64,000 nucleotides of DNA from the NCBI RefSeq assembly GCF_030518155.1, contig NZ_JAULRU010000569.1, positions 283,563-347,562 on the forward strand, given 5' to 3'. This DNA is from Gilvimarinus gilvus. Lineage in GTDB: Bacteria; Pseudomonadota; Gammaproteobacteria; Pseudomonadales; Cellvibrionaceae. How positions within the stretch are numbered: the stretch's first letter is position 1; every line of letters starts with the position of its first letter. The notes under the pieces are model-generated. The model was given only the letters and a program-made list of their open reading frames with translations, did no database searches and was not told the DNA's origin. The position numbers were made by a program, and so were the translations under genes. Of this stretch, positions 43,488 to 53,048 are shown piece after piece.

Positions 43488-44302
43488 TACGCCGTTACCT
43501 TCACGCCCTATTAACCTTAAGTTTAATAACAGGCATGTCAGCCACGGCCGTTGCGCAAGAGTTGAGCGCACGCGAAATTGCCGTTAAATCCGACACCCGC
43601 TATACCGGGGACTCTTCGCGCGCCGACGCCCAACTTATTCTAATTGACCGCAAAGGCCGGGAGCGAGTGCGCGACATACGCCTGTATTCACTCGACCAGC
43701 CCGAGGTCGAGAAATCCATCTCATTTTTTGTATCGCCAAACGACGTGGCCGGCACCACTTATATGAATTACGACTATGACGATGAAAAAGATGACGATTC
43801 CTGGCTGTATTTGCCGGCCTTAAAACAGGTGCGAAGAGTGGCCGCGGGTGACAAGTCTGGCTCTTTTATGGGCAGCGACTTCACCTATTCCGACATTAAT
43901 GGTGTCAATACCGACTGGTACAACTACACCATGCTCGATGAAAACGCCGAAGTCGACGGTGCCGCTGCCTGGAAAATTGAATCCACCCCAAAGCCCGAGT
44001 TTAAAGATAAGGTCGAAAGTGAGACCGGCTACTTAAAATCACACATGTGGATTCGCAAAGACAACTTCGTGCAGGTACAAGGTCAAATTTGGACCCAACG
44101 CAAAGGCCGAATGAAATATTACAGTGCCCAGCAATTGGAATTAATCGATGGTATTTGGACCCCACTGCGCTTACAAATGATCACCGTACGTAACAACGAA
44201 AAAGAACACGCCAGTGTTTTTCAGTTCAGCAACTTTGTCTATAACGAACACACTGACGACGCGTTATTCACCACCCAAAGTATGCAGCGCGGTATTCAAT
44301 GA
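43484..44302 (+). CDS. Exported LolA-like outer-membrane lipoprotein-sorting family protein
   Basis: A 272-residue periplasmic protein (signal cleaved near AVA-QE). The LolA-like body contains LILIDRKGRERVRDIRLYS, DDSWLYLPALKQVRRV, GSFMGSDFTYSDI and ARVxxK-like repeats of the family that often accompanies MMPL transporters. It probably carries hydrophobic cargo across the periplasm. ATGA overlaps link it to both neighbours. Confidence 0.82.
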   Translation: MIRRYLHALLTLSLITGMSATAVAQELSAREIAVKSDTRYTGDSSRADAQLILIDRKGRERVRDIRLYSLDQPEVEKSISFFVSPNDVAGTTYMNYDYDDEKDDDSWLYLPALKQVRRVAAGDKSGSFMGSDFTYSDINGVNTDWYNYTMLDENAEVDGAAAWKIESTPKPEFKDKVESETGYLKSHMWIRKDNFVQVQGQIWTQRKGRMKYYSAQQLELIDGIWTPLRLQMITVRNNEKEHASVFQFSNFVYNEHTDDALFTTQSMQRGIQ

Positions 44303-45648
44303 ACCAAATAATACCGACGTTGGCAGTGGCAGCCGCTGCCCTCTTCAGCAAGGGTATTGGGGCACAGAGTTTCTTTGAAGCTATCCCCACCGAAACAACA
44401 ACGGAAGAGCTCGACCTTGATAGCCCCTGGACGCATCGTGCCTGGGTTCAGCAAAAAACCGGCTATGGCTGGCACGCACCAAGCTTGCCCGCCAGTCGAG
44501 ATAAAGCCGCGCTGACGAGAACCGAAACGCATTTGTTTGGCGAAATTGCCTGGCGCAAGAATGCCTGGCGTTTGCAAGCCTCCGGCTCCATTGTGCAGGG
44601 TTGGCTGCCTGACCTCGAAGATGCGGGCGTGTATTCCCGCTACACTTTCACCACTGAACAGCACCAGCAGCGACGCTGGCACCTGGAAATGGCGGACACC
44701 TTCGTTTCCTGGCAGAACGATGACTGGTGGATTAAGGCCGGCTACCAGACTCTGGCATGGGGCGAGTCCGAGTCACTTAAGGTAACGGATGTTTTAGCAA
44801 GGCGAGATCAACGCTGGCCGGGGCAAGAGGATTTAGAAAAACTACGCCTGCCGGTACCCGCAGTGCAAATTACGTGGGGCAAACAATTGGATCTGGTTAC
44901 TATCATTAACCCCCTGCCCGATCGCATGCCCGCAGCGGGCGATGAATTTGACCCGTATGCAGACCTGGGCCAGCAGCAGCCGAATATCGCCATTGTCGAG
45001 CACAGTGACAATCGCCCCGGCGTTGCCCTGCGTTACCGTCAACAGTGGCAAGGGTTAGACACACAGTGGATACTGGCTGATGTCGCCAGTTATGAAACCG
45101 AACTGGAAACGGTCAGCGCTGGTGAAAAAGGCCCGGTGGCTTACGTAGCGCCGTGGCGCCAACAGGTAGCAGGGGCCAGCGCCCAATGGGTCAGTGGAAG
45201 CTGGTTGGTCCGGACGGAACAAGCCCTGCACTTCAATACCAAGGTCGCCAGCGCCGACCCTGTCGCGCCCTGGCAAGACACTCGTCAGTGGCGCGGCATG
45301 CTGGGGGCTGACTATAACGGCATCAATGATTTGGTGCTGACCGCCGAATACAGCTGGCTGTATGTTGATAATTGGCACTCGGGCCTTGCGGGCGAACGCT
45401 ACCAACCGGCGGCCTCCGGGCGAGCCAGTTATACCCTTCTAAACGAGCAGCTGACCTTAGAAGCCTACGCACAAGCGGTCACCGGTGGTGAAGGCTCAGT
45501 GATGCGGCTGATGGTCGAATGGCAGTTCTCCGATCGATTTAGCGCAGCAGTTACGGCCATTGAATACAATGGCGACCACCCAGAGGACTTACTCTACCCC
45601 TACCGTCACAACGACACGCTTTTACTGAATTTGCGCTGGGGCCTTTAA
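44299..45648 (+). CDS. Outer-membrane beta-barrel of the MMPL/LolA-like cluster
   Basis: A 449-residue exported protein, signal cleaved near GIGA-QS. The sequence alternates aromatic/hydrophobic strands (WRLQASGSIVQGWLPDL, WWIKAGYQTLAWGESES) and ends in an aromatic-rich strand (LLLNLRWGL), the expected outer-membrane barrel signature. It resembles DUF1302-type porins found beside MMPL/LolA-like pairs. It is coupled to the upstream gene by an ATGA overlap. Confidence 0.75.
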   Translation: MNQIIPTLAVAAAALFSKGIGAQSFFEAIPTETTTEELDLDSPWTHRAWVQQKTGYGWHAPSLPASRDKAALTRTETHLFGEIAWRKNAWRLQASGSIVQGWLPDLEDAGVYSRYTFTTEQHQQRRWHLEMADTFVSWQNDDWWIKAGYQTLAWGESESLKVTDVLARRDQRWPGQEDLEKLRLPVPAVQITWGKQLDLVTIINPLPDRMPAAGDEFDPYADLGQQQPNIAIVEHSDNRPGVALRYRQQWQGLDTQWILADVASYETELETVSAGEKGPVAYVAPWRQQVAGASAQWVSGSWLVRTEQALHFNTKVASADPVAPWQDTRQWRGMLGADYNGINDLVLTAEYSWLYVDNWHSGLAGERYQPAASGRASYTLLNEQLTLEAYAQAVTGGEGSVMRLMVEWQFSDRFSAAVTAIEYNGDHPEDLLYPYRHNDTLLLNLRWGL

Positions 45649-45733
45649 TAAGCCTCAGATTTGGCTGCGCCCACTTCGCCGCTTGCGACGGCATCTGCTA
45701 CCATAGCGGTATTGTAAACGTAAGCGACACCCT

Positions 45734-46432
45734 ATGAACGCAGACACTCCATCTCCCACAACGCGTAAAAGTACCTATCACCACGGCAACTTGCGTGAAT
45801 CTCTGCTCGCTGCAGCGCTGGCGTTGCTGGAAACCGACAGCCTCGAAGCGCTCAGTCTGCGCTCGCTGGCAAAGCGGGTGGGCGTCAGCCCGACTGCGGT
45901 CTACAGCCATTTTGCAGATAAAGTCGAATTGCTCGTTGATATCCGTACACTGGGTTTTCGACAGTTGTCAGAACATTTGTCAACGGCGTTGAGCTGCGAG
46001 CCCGATGCCAGCGGTGAGCGCCGGGTTCGGTTATTGGGTATGAGCTACATGAGCTTCGCCGTGCTAAAACCGAATTTATTCGATGTCCTGTTCTCTTGGT
46101 CGCCTGACCTTGAGCGCCTCAAGCCAGAATGCATTGAGGCAGGAGTCGACAGCGTCGACGTACTGCGACAAGCCATTATTGGCATGTTGACCGAAAATGG
46201 ACTTCCTGCCAGCGATTACATTGCGTCGGTGGGCTCTCTCAGCTCATGGTCTTTGGTGCACGGCCTAACCATGCTGGTAAAAACCGGCAGCATTGAGGGC
46301 GCCGTGTACTGCGGCCACTGGTCCACCCAGTTTTCAGCCCAAGAGCCTGAATCGCAGCAGCGTGTTTTTGAACACCTGATGACCATAGAAATTGAAGGCA
46401 TCAAAGCCGCCGCCGCCCAGATAACCCCCTAA
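45734..46432 (+). CDS. TetR family regulator with WHG-type C-terminal domain
   Basis: A 232-residue regulator. The N-terminal helix-turn-helix (residues about 15-62: YHHGNLRESLLAAALALLET, LSLRSLAKRVGVSPTAVYSHFADKVELLVDI) is standard TetR. The C-terminal ligand-binding part (MSYMSFAVLKPNLFDVLFS) matches the WHG type. Located 85 bases after the barrel gene on the same strand, it probably controls the MMPL operon. The palindrome at 41056-41068 is a candidate target. Confidence 0.88.
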   Translation: MNADTPSPTTRKSTYHHGNLRESLLAAALALLETDSLEALSLRSLAKRVGVSPTAVYSHFADKVELLVDIRTLGFRQLSEHLSTALSCEPDASGERRVRLLGMSYMSFAVLKPNLFDVLFSWSPDLERLKPECIEAGVDSVDVLRQAIIGMLTENGLPASDYIASVGSLSSWSLVHGLTMLVKTGSIEGAVYCGHWSTQFSAQEPESQQRVFEHLMTIEIEGIKAAAAQITP

Positions 46433-46546
46433 ATTTCCAATCCGCTACGTTTAATACAGGTTTGTGCGCCAACGCGATTTACTCGCGAGCCGCCTAAACG
46501 TATCATTACGCCCTTTTCTATCATTGAGCACCATGAGGCTACACGC

Positions 46547-47041
46547 ATGATCACGCTGCACACCAACAAGGGCGACATCACCCTGGAACTGGACTTCGAA
46601 AACGCACCCAAAACTGCCGCCAACTTCAAGCAATACGCCGAAGACGGTTTTTACGCCGGTACGATTTTCCACCGTGTTATTAAAGGCTTTATGGTTCAAG
46701 GCGGCGGCATGACCGAAGACATGCAACAAAAGCCGACCCGCGACGAAATTGAAAACGAGGCCGACAACGGTCTAAAAAATGACCAATACACTGTTGCTAT
46801 GGCGCGTACTGGCGACCCTCACAGTGCCACTGCTCAATTTTTCATCAACGTTAAAGACAACGGGTTTTTAAACCATACCGGCAAAAACGCGCAAGGCTGG
46901 GGATACTGCGTATTCGGCAAAGTCACCGCTGGCACCGATGTCGTAGATGCCATTGAAGGCGTCGCCACGGGCTCCAAAGGCTACCACCAGGACGTACCGG
47001 TAGACGCCGTTATTATTGAAAAAGTCACTGTAGCCGACTAA
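46547..47041 (+). CDS. ppiB: Cytosolic peptidyl-prolyl cis-trans isomerase B
   Basis: A 164-residue cyclophilin. Active-site motif [13 protein letters not shown] (residues 43-55), followed by [18 protein letters not shown] and [18 protein letters not shown]. No signal peptide, so cytosolic (PpiB type). It precedes lpxH by 6 bases, a pairing common in gammaproteobacteria. Confidence 0.95.
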   Translation: MITLHTNKGDITLELDFENAPKTAANFKQYAEDGFYAGTIFHRVIKGFMVQGGGMTEDMQQKPTRDEIENEADNGLKNDQYTVAMARTGDPHSATAQFFINVKDNGFLNHTGKNAQGWGYCVFGKVTAGTDVVDAIEGVATGSKGYHQDVPVDAVIIEKVTVAD

Positions 47042-47047
47042 ACGACT

Positions 47048-47770
47048 ATGACCACGCTTTTTATATCCGATTTGCATCTGCACGCCTCACGCCCCGAGGC
47101 GACGCAGGCGTTTTTCCAGTTTCTCGCCGAGCAAGCCACAGGCATCGACGCGCTGTATATTTTGGGCGACTTTTTCGATACCTGGATTGGCGACGATGAC
47201 GACGCCCCACTCGGTACCGAAGTAACCGCTAAGCTTAAGGAAGTAGGCGACAGCGGCACTGAAGTGTACCTAATGCACGGTAACCGTGACTTTTTGCTAG
47301 GACAAAAATTTGCGCGAAGTGCAGGCGCAAAACTGCTGGAAGATCCGACCGTTATCGAGCTCTACGGTACTCGCACTCTGCTTATGCACGGCGACAGCCT
47401 CTGCACCCGCGACACCGAGTACATGGCCATGCGCCAACAGCTGCGATCCGCAGCTTGGCAAGGCCAAGTTCTCACTCAGCCTTTGTCCGCGCGCCGGGCG
47501 CTTGCCGATGGCCTTCGTGCCAAAAGCAAAACCATGAACAGTTCCAAGCCCGAAGACATAATGGACGTTACTCAAGAAGCCGTTGAAGAGTGCATGCGTG
47601 ATCACAAAGTGGTTCGCCTGGTACACGGCCACACGCATCGTCCAGATCGTCACAAATTAACGGTTAACGGCGAACCGGCGGAGCGCGTGGTGTTAGGCGA
47701 CTGGCACGATTTTGCCTGGTGCTTTAAAGCCACACCGGATGCACTGTCGCTGGAGAAGTGGGAAATTTAA
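47048..47770 (+). CDS. lpxH: UDP-2,3-diacylglucosamine diphosphatase
   Basis: A 240-residue metallophosphoesterase of lipid A synthesis, hydrolysing UDP-diacylglucosamine to lipid X. Metal-binding blocks are ISDLHLH (D8, H10), GDFFDTW, MHGNRD, MHGDSLC and HGHTHRP. It lies 6 bases after ppiB. Confidence 0.95.
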   Translation: MTTLFISDLHLHASRPEATQAFFQFLAEQATGIDALYILGDFFDTWIGDDDDAPLGTEVTAKLKEVGDSGTEVYLMHGNRDFLLGQKFARSAGAKLLEDPTVIELYGTRTLLMHGDSLCTRDTEYMAMRQQLRSAAWQGQVLTQPLSARRALADGLRAKSKTMNSSKPEDIMDVTQEAVEECMRDHKVVRLVHGHTHRPDRHKLTVNGEPAERVVLGDWHDFAWCFKATPDALSLEKWEI

Positions 47771-47773
47771 CAT

Positions 47774-47794
47774 TGTCTGATGTCTGATGTCTGA
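47774..47794. repeat. Heptanucleotide array TGTCTGA x3
   Basis: Three copies of TGTCTGA just after the lpxH stop, followed by a divergent inverted block (GTCTGACATCAGAC). The GTCTGA core is also repeated at 23594-23614. It lies between convergent lpxH and hemN, where a terminator would be expected. Confidence 0.8.
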
Positions 47795-47840
47795 TGTTCA
47801 GCATTCGGCGTCTGACATCAGACTTCTGACGTTTAAAAAA

Positions 47841-49217
47841 TCAAATCACCTTCGAATACTGTACGCTCTGGCGTGGCAGGTAGGCATCAAACACCATGCA
47901 AATTCGGCGCACGAGTAGTTTGCCTACTTCGGTTATGTGTATGCCACGGTGATTAACGACGACCAGCCCATCGCCACTGAGCTCTTCGAGCTCCTCCAGC
48001 TGATCAGCGAAATACGTCAAGGGATCAACGCTGAAGCGGTCTTCAATGTCCGCGAAGCGCAGCTGATAGTGGCAAATCAATTGATTGATCACCCAGCGAC
48101 GTATCTCATCATCGGCACTTAGGCGATACCCCTTTTCCACCGGCAGTCTGCCCTCGTCAAGCTTATTCTGATAGTCATTTATACACCGGGAATTTTGCCA
48201 GTACACATTACCGACCGCACTGATAGACGACACCCCAAACCCCAGCAAGTCGCAATCACTATAGGTAGAGTAACCTTGAAAATTTCGGTGCAAGTGACCT
48301 TCGCGCTGCGCTACCGCCAAGTCATCGTTTGGCAAGGCGAAATGATCCATACCGATATGCACATAGCCTGCCTGTGTCAAAGTGGCAATAGCTTGCGAAA
48401 AAATATCCATTTTTTGCTGGGGAGCAGGAAGCTCAGCGACTTTAATTAACCTCTGACCTTTAAACTTATCCGGCATATGCGCGTAGTTAAAAAGACTAAT
48501 ACGGTCCGGGCGCAGAGTCATGAGCACCTGTAGCGTGCGCGCAAAACTTTCCGCTGTTTGTAACGGCAAGCCGTAAATAAGATCCATATTCAAAGAGCGA
48601 AAATTATTTTCACGCACCGCGTCACACAATGCGGTAACCTCTTCAATACTATTGCGACGGTTGACCGCCTCTTGTACCTTGGCATCAAAATCTTGTACAC
48701 CCATGCTAATGCGATTGAAACCCAACTCGCGCAATACCGGAATAACCGTGACATTGGTTTGTCCGGGATGAATCTCAATAGCGTAATCGCCGGAGTCGTC
48801 ATCGGTCAGATGAAAATGTCGCCGGGTCATTTGCATCAGCAAACGCATTTCATCAACATTCAGATAAGTCGGCGTGCCCCCGCCCCAGTGCAGTTGCTTA
48901 ACTTTGCGCCGCCCTGAACTTAGCGCCCTGTAGTCGGCCATCTCTTGCTCTAAACGATTCAAGTAGGCAATGACTCGACTCCGGTTATGTGTCACAACTT
49001 TATTGCAACCGCAGTAGTAACAAAGGCTTTCACAAAAGGGCAGATGAAAATAAAGTGACAGAGGCCGCTGTAAGCGCGCACTACGCGCCATGGCATTGAG
49101 CAGATCTACCTGAGGAAAATCATCGCTAAAATTTGGCGCTGTGGGGTATGAGGTATAGCGAGGGCCCGCGATGTCGTATCGATCAATTAGTTCAGTGGCA
49201 ATTGCATTTTGCGTCAT
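47841..49217 (-). CDS. hemN: Oxygen-independent coproporphyrinogen III oxidase
   Basis: A 458-residue radical-SAM enzyme making protoporphyrinogen IX without oxygen. The Fe-S cysteines C62, C66 and C69 (CESLCYYC) plus C71 match E. coli HemN positions; GGGTPTYL and GMDHFALPND are further hallmarks. An Anr/FNR box lies upstream at 49378-49391, consistent with anaerobic induction as known in Pseudomonas. It stands behind the patatin gene on the same strand. Confidence 0.95.
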   Translation of the reverse strand: MTQNAIATELIDRYDIAGPRYTSYPTAPNFSDDFPQVDLLNAMARSARLQRPLSLYFHLPFCESLCYYCGCNKVVTHNRSRVIAYLNRLEQEMADYRALSSGRRKVKQLHWGGGTPTYLNVDEMRLLMQMTRRHFHLTDDDSGDYAIEIHPGQTNVTVIPVLRELGFNRISMGVQDFDAKVQEAVNRRNSIEEVTALCDAVRENNFRSLNMDLIYGLPLQTAESFARTLQVLMTLRPDRISLFNYAHMPDKFKGQRLIKVAELPAPQQKMDIFSQAIATLTQAGYVHIGMDHFALPNDDLAVAQREGHLHRNFQGYSTYSDCDLLGFGVSSISAVGNVYWQNSRCINDYQNKLDEGRLPVEKGYRLSADDEIRRWVINQLICHYQLRFADIEDRFSVDPLTYFADQLEELEELSGDGLVVVNHRGIHITEVGKLLVRRICMVFDAYLPRQSVQYSKVI

Positions 49218-49349
49218 GGCTTAAGCTCTGGTTATAAGGTGGCTGATAACAGCGCGACCGCAATAACTCAAGCATTGGCAAACGGCGAGCCAATAAATCG
49301 TGCGGCTATAATTGATTGAAGATATGGGCTTCGACAATCGTTAAGCACT

Positions 49350-49391
49350 AGATTACCGCTTCAATGGTAGGGGATTATTGATCTAAATCAA
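49350..49391 (-). promoter_or_regulatory. Anr/FNR-type promoter for hemN, inside the patatin 3' end
   Basis: TTGATCTAAATCAA (49378-49391), a perfect TTGAT-N4-ATCAA FNR/Anr box, overlaps the last codons of the patatin gene. A -10-like TAATCT (minus strand, 49355-49350) lies so that the box is centred at about -41.5 from the implied start near 49343, the class II position. The hemN ATG (49217) would follow a leader of about 125 bases. Confidence 0.6.
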
Positions 49392-50538
49392 CTTCAGGGG
49401 GCAAGAAGAACTCCCGAATCCGGGCAGCTTCCCACATGGTATCCTGGTAACCGAGCTCAATAAGTTCGGAAATAAAGGGATTGGCAAACAGCAGATAACT
49501 GGCAGCCGTAGCACCGCCACCTTTTGCCGTGGCGCCAATAGCACGCAAAAAGAAACGCACACTGCGCGGTAAGTAACGCACTTTACGCCCGGCTATAACG
49601 TCAACCGCTTTAGTAGGTGATACCACTAAGTTGCGTACCGGGCGCAAATCAATACCGTTTGCCTCGCGCACGTCTGCGGGAATAACCTCAAGCAACGTAT
49701 TGAGCCTCTCCATATGCTCAATATCGTTTTCCAGCGCATCAATAAACGCACTATTGAGCAAGTGCCCCACGATTTGCGCCATGGAAGGAGAATGCCGTAC
49801 CGGCACACGTTTACCCCAATGCTTAGGATTGCGGTTGCCACTCACACCAATCACAAACAGCGCATCCGCCCCCAAGTGTAGTGCCGGGCTCATCGGCGCC
49901 AGCTGACGCAGAGCGCCATCACCAAAATATTCGCGGTTGATTCGCACGGTAGGGAAAATAGTAGGAATGGCCGACGATGCCAGTAAATGTTCGAGACGAA
50001 TATCGGTGGCCACGCCCGCGCGGCGAAAACGTCGCCAAGACTCAAGTTCAGGCTGGCCCTGGAAGAAACTGACCGATTGCCCGGACGTATAACCCATTGC
50101 AGTAACACTGAGTGCATGCAGTTTATTTTGCTCGATGTTACGGGCAATATTGGAAAACTGAATTTTGCTCGCCAGTAACTCCCACAGCGGTGTGTTGTCG
50201 AGTAACGACAACGGGCGGTGCCGCCCCACCCCTTCATTAAAAAGCGAGAATCCAATGCGACTTAAACCCCTAAACATATCGCCCCAGCTGTGGCGATAAA
50301 CCTGGCCAATACTCAGCTCTTGCCATATCGCGCCCAAGTCCGTCACCGCTTCGCGGAAAGTGCCCGGGTGCGAGGCCAAAGCAACGGCATTAATAGCACC
50401 GGCGGAGGTACCACAGATAACAGGAAAGGGATTGTCGATGCCTTCCGGAAGTATATCGGCTACCGCTTGTAATACGCCGACCTGGTAAGCGGCTCTGGCG
50501 CCGCCACCGGATAATATGAGTGCTGTTTTACTGCTCAA
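49375..50538 (-). CDS. Patatin-like phospholipase
   Basis: A 387-residue serine hydrolase. The oxyanion motif GGGARAAYQ (residues 11-19), nucleophile S45 in CGTSAG (GxSxG) and the catalytic aspartate in FGDGALRQLAP (DGA, about residue 210) form the Ser-Asp dyad. Such enzymes release fatty acids from phospholipids or neutral lipids. It lies immediately downstream of fadD on the same strand, consistent with fatty-acid use. Confidence 0.88.
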   Translation of the reverse strand: MSSKTALILSGGGARAAYQVGVLQAVADILPEGIDNPFPVICGTSAGAINAVALASHPGTFREAVTDLGAIWQELSIGQVYRHSWGDMFRGLSRIGFSLFNEGVGRHRPLSLLDNTPLWELLASKIQFSNIARNIEQNKLHALSVTAMGYTSGQSVSFFQGQPELESWRRFRRAGVATDIRLEHLLASSAIPTIFPTVRINREYFGDGALRQLAPMSPALHLGADALFVIGVSGNRNPKHWGKRVPVRHSPSMAQIVGHLLNSAFIDALENDIEHMERLNTLLEVIPADVREANGIDLRPVRNLVVSPTKAVDVIAGRKVRYLPRSVRFFLRAIGATAKGGGATAASYLLFANPFISELIELGYQDTMWEAARIREFFLPPEVDLDQ

Positions 50539-50568
50539 CGATTTTGCCCTTAAGCCACTGGCCCGTAA

Positions 50569-52176
50569 TTATTCTTTTAATTTGCGGCGCAGTACTTTAC
50601 CTACATTGGTTTTCGGCAGCTCATCGCGAAACTCCACGTAATGAGGGACCTTATAACCGGTCAGTGATTCTCTGGCAAAGCTACGTATTTCTTTTTCGGT
50701 AAGCTCAGAGTTGGAGCAGACCACAAAGGCCTTGACGACCTCGCCACTCTCTTCGTCTTCTACGCCAACAACCGCTGCTTCAACGATATCCGGGTGCTCG
50801 CATAACACGTCTTCCACTTCATTGGGGAAGACCTTAAACCCGGAAACGTTGATCATGTCTTTTTTACGATCGACAATTTTGACATAACCATCTTCATCAA
50901 TCGTGGCGATATCGCCGGTTTTAAGCCAACCTTCATCGTCTAAAATTTCACGTGTCGCCTCTGGCCGCTGCCAATAGCCTTTCATAACCTGGGGGCCGCG
51001 TACGCAGAGCTCACCCGCCTCACCCACAGGTAGTGACTCACCATCCTCTGATATCACTTTTACTTCAGTTTCAGGTAGTGCCACACCGACCGTGCCTAAC
51101 TTAATACTAAAGCGCGGATTGATACAAACCACCGGAGAGGTTTCGGTCAAGCCGTAGCCCTCGCTGACCGGTACCCCGGTAAGCTCTTCCCAACGTTTAG
51201 CCGCGTCGTGGGTCAGGGCCATACCACCCGATGAGGTACACCGTAAATTGGAAAAATCGAGCGCGCGAAAATCTGTATTGCGGATCAGCGCGTTAAACAG
51301 TGTGTTCAGTCCCACAAAACACGTAAAAGGCACGCCTTTCAGGGCCTTCACAAACCCAGGTATATCGCGCGGGTTAGGGATCAGTAAGTTATGGTTCCCC
51401 AACGAAAGCGCGCACATGCAGTGAATCGTGTATGCATAAATGTGATAAAGGGGCAAAGGCGCGACAAATAAATCCTGATTCTTCTTAAACACATCATTCA
51501 TGTGCAAATTCACCTGCAACATATTCGCGACTAAATTGCGGTGGGTTAGCATAGCGCCTTTGGCAACGCCGGTTGTGCCTCCGGTATATTGCAACACAGC
51601 GACATCGTCCGGGATTCCGCTCACAGGTTGCCATGGGCGTGTAGCCCCAGAGGCCAGGGCCTTATTAAACGGAATACTGTTGTTAAACGAAAAGGCAGGC
51701 ACCATTTTCTTGATATGTTTAACCACGAAGTTAATGAGGGTGCGTTTTAGAGGCGGGTGTAAGTCGGCAAGCTCGGTCAGTATCACCTGCTCTACGTCAG
51801 TTTCAGCAACGACCTCTGAGGCGTGTCCGGCAACATTAGCCAAAACCACCAGAGCTTTGGCTCCGGAGTCGGTCAGCTGATGTTTTAACTCGGTCGCCGT
51901 GTACAGTGGGTTGGTATTGACCACCACAAGCCCCGCACGCAGCGCACCAAACACCGCCACCGGGTACTGGAGTACATTCGGCAGCTGAATGGCTATACGG
52001 TCACCCGGTTTAAGGTTGGTGTGATTTTGCAAGTAGGAGGCAAACCGAGCCGACAGCTCGTCCAACTCGCGGAACGATATCGTATGGTTTATGCACGTAA
52101 ACGCTGGGCTATCGGCGTAATCGCGACAGGCCTCAGCAAATACATCAACGATCATTCGATTGCTGTCCAGACTCAT
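50569..52176 (-). CDS. fadD: Long-chain fatty-acid-CoA ligase
   Basis: A 535-residue AMP-binding enzyme activating fatty acids to acyl-CoA. The ATG at 52176 is chosen because it lies 7 bases after AAGGAG; a TTG two codons upstream is too close. Motifs are YTGGTTGVAKGA (P-loop-like), GYGLTETSPV, GWLKTGDIA and KVFPNEVEDVL. It is slightly shorter than E. coli FadD at its N-terminus. The patatin gene follows 30 bases downstream. Confidence 0.85.
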   Translation of the reverse strand: MSLDSNRMIVDVFAEACRDYADSPAFTCINHTISFRELDELSARFASYLQNHTNLKPGDRIAIQLPNVLQYPVAVFGALRAGLVVVNTNPLYTATELKHQLTDSGAKALVVLANVAGHASEVVAETDVEQVILTELADLHPPLKRTLINFVVKHIKKMVPAFSFNNSIPFNKALASGATRPWQPVSGIPDDVAVLQYTGGTTGVAKGAMLTHRNLVANMLQVNLHMNDVFKKNQDLFVAPLPLYHIYAYTIHCMCALSLGNHNLLIPNPRDIPGFVKALKGVPFTCFVGLNTLFNALIRNTDFRALDFSNLRCTSSGGMALTHDAAKRWEELTGVPVSEGYGLTETSPVVCINPRFSIKLGTVGVALPETEVKVISEDGESLPVGEAGELCVRGPQVMKGYWQRPEATREILDDEGWLKTGDIATIDEDGYVKIVDRKKDMINVSGFKVFPNEVEDVLCEHPDIVEAAVVGVEDEESGEVVKAFVVCSNSELTEKEIRSFARESLTGYKVPHYVEFRDELPKTNVGKVLRRKLKE

Positions 52177-52475
52177 TACCAAACTCCTTCGTCTATTTTT
52201 TCTATTATCGACGTTTCCCTGGTGCCAGCGTGAACCACCAGCGATTGATCTGTTTCACGACCAACACACCACGATTGTGCCATTGTAGTGGCCCTCAGTT
52301 CCAGCACTAGCCGTCAGTGAACTCCGCTAGCTTGGACAGCCCGACCAGCAGCGAGCCGGTATGGGGCCCGCCCGGGCTGCACCCAAATGACGAACCGGCC
52401 GCAAAGCCTATACCTAAGGATTCTTTTCAACGGCCTACTTGGCTGTGTTACTGCGATTATAGCTCAGTGTGAGAA

Positions 52476-53048
52476 TTATGGTTGGCGCAGAGCATCCGCG
52501 GCCAAACGCGTGGCAATGGCAGCGGTTAACCCCCAAATGGTGTACTCCTTATACTTGAACTGAGGAATTCGGTAATGTTTGCCCTCGTGCTCATAGCTAC
52601 GCCAGGCGACAGCTTCATCGGCTTGCAATAAGCGCAGTGGCATTGTGAATATTCGGTCGAGCTCGGCCGGATCAGGCACCAGTGTCACTTTTTCAGGTAT
52701 CACTCCAATAACCGGAGTTACAACGACGCCGCGACGCGTCTGGTAATCGGGGTAGCGCCCCAAAACCTCAACCTTATCTGACGCCAGGCCGATTTCTTCA
52801 AAACTTTCACGCAATGCCGTTGCCACCAGATTGGTGTCATGGCTCTCCCATTTGCCGCCGGGAAAGGCGATTTCAGAGGGGTGATGCGCCAAATGTGCGG
52901 CGCGCCGGGTCAATACAATAGTGGGGTCTTGCGGGTCGCCAGAAAGGGCCAGTAAAACGGCTGCCTGGCCCACAAAGGGCCCCTGCGGCTGGTGACGAGC
53001 CGCCGGCAGTAACTGACTGGTAAGCGACAGCCAGCGCGGGTTAGACAT
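52476..53048 (-). CDS. CoA pyrophosphatase (NUDIX, NudL-like)
   Basis: A 190-residue hydrolase from the ATG at 53048, which overlaps the NIF3-like gene's end by 8 bases. The Nudix box GGKWESHDTNLVATALRESF with EEIGL (GX5EX7REUXEEXGU) is preceded by LTRRAAHLAHHPSEIAFPGG, the extra CoA-pyrophosphatase element. It converts CoA to phosphopantetheine and 3',5'-ADP. The upstream in-frame ATG at 53099 is less likely because it lies deep inside the neighbour. Confidence 0.86.
   Translation of the reverse strand: MSNPRWLSLTSQLLPAARHQPQGPFVGQAAVLLALSGDPQDPTIVLTRRAAHLAHHPSEIAFPGGKWESHDTNLVATALRESFEEIGLASDKVEVLGRYPDYQTRRGVVVTPVIGVIPEKVTLVPDPAELDRIFTMPLRLLQADEAVAWRSYEHEGKHYRIPQFKYKEYTIWGLTAAIATRLAADALRQP

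Noticed and set aside
52340..52400. GC-rich hairpin CAGCCCG...CGGGCTG upstream of fadD.
   Set aside because: It has no T-run and lies between the fadD promoter and the nudL 3' end; the stem is short with a 29-base loop, so I do not call it a terminator.
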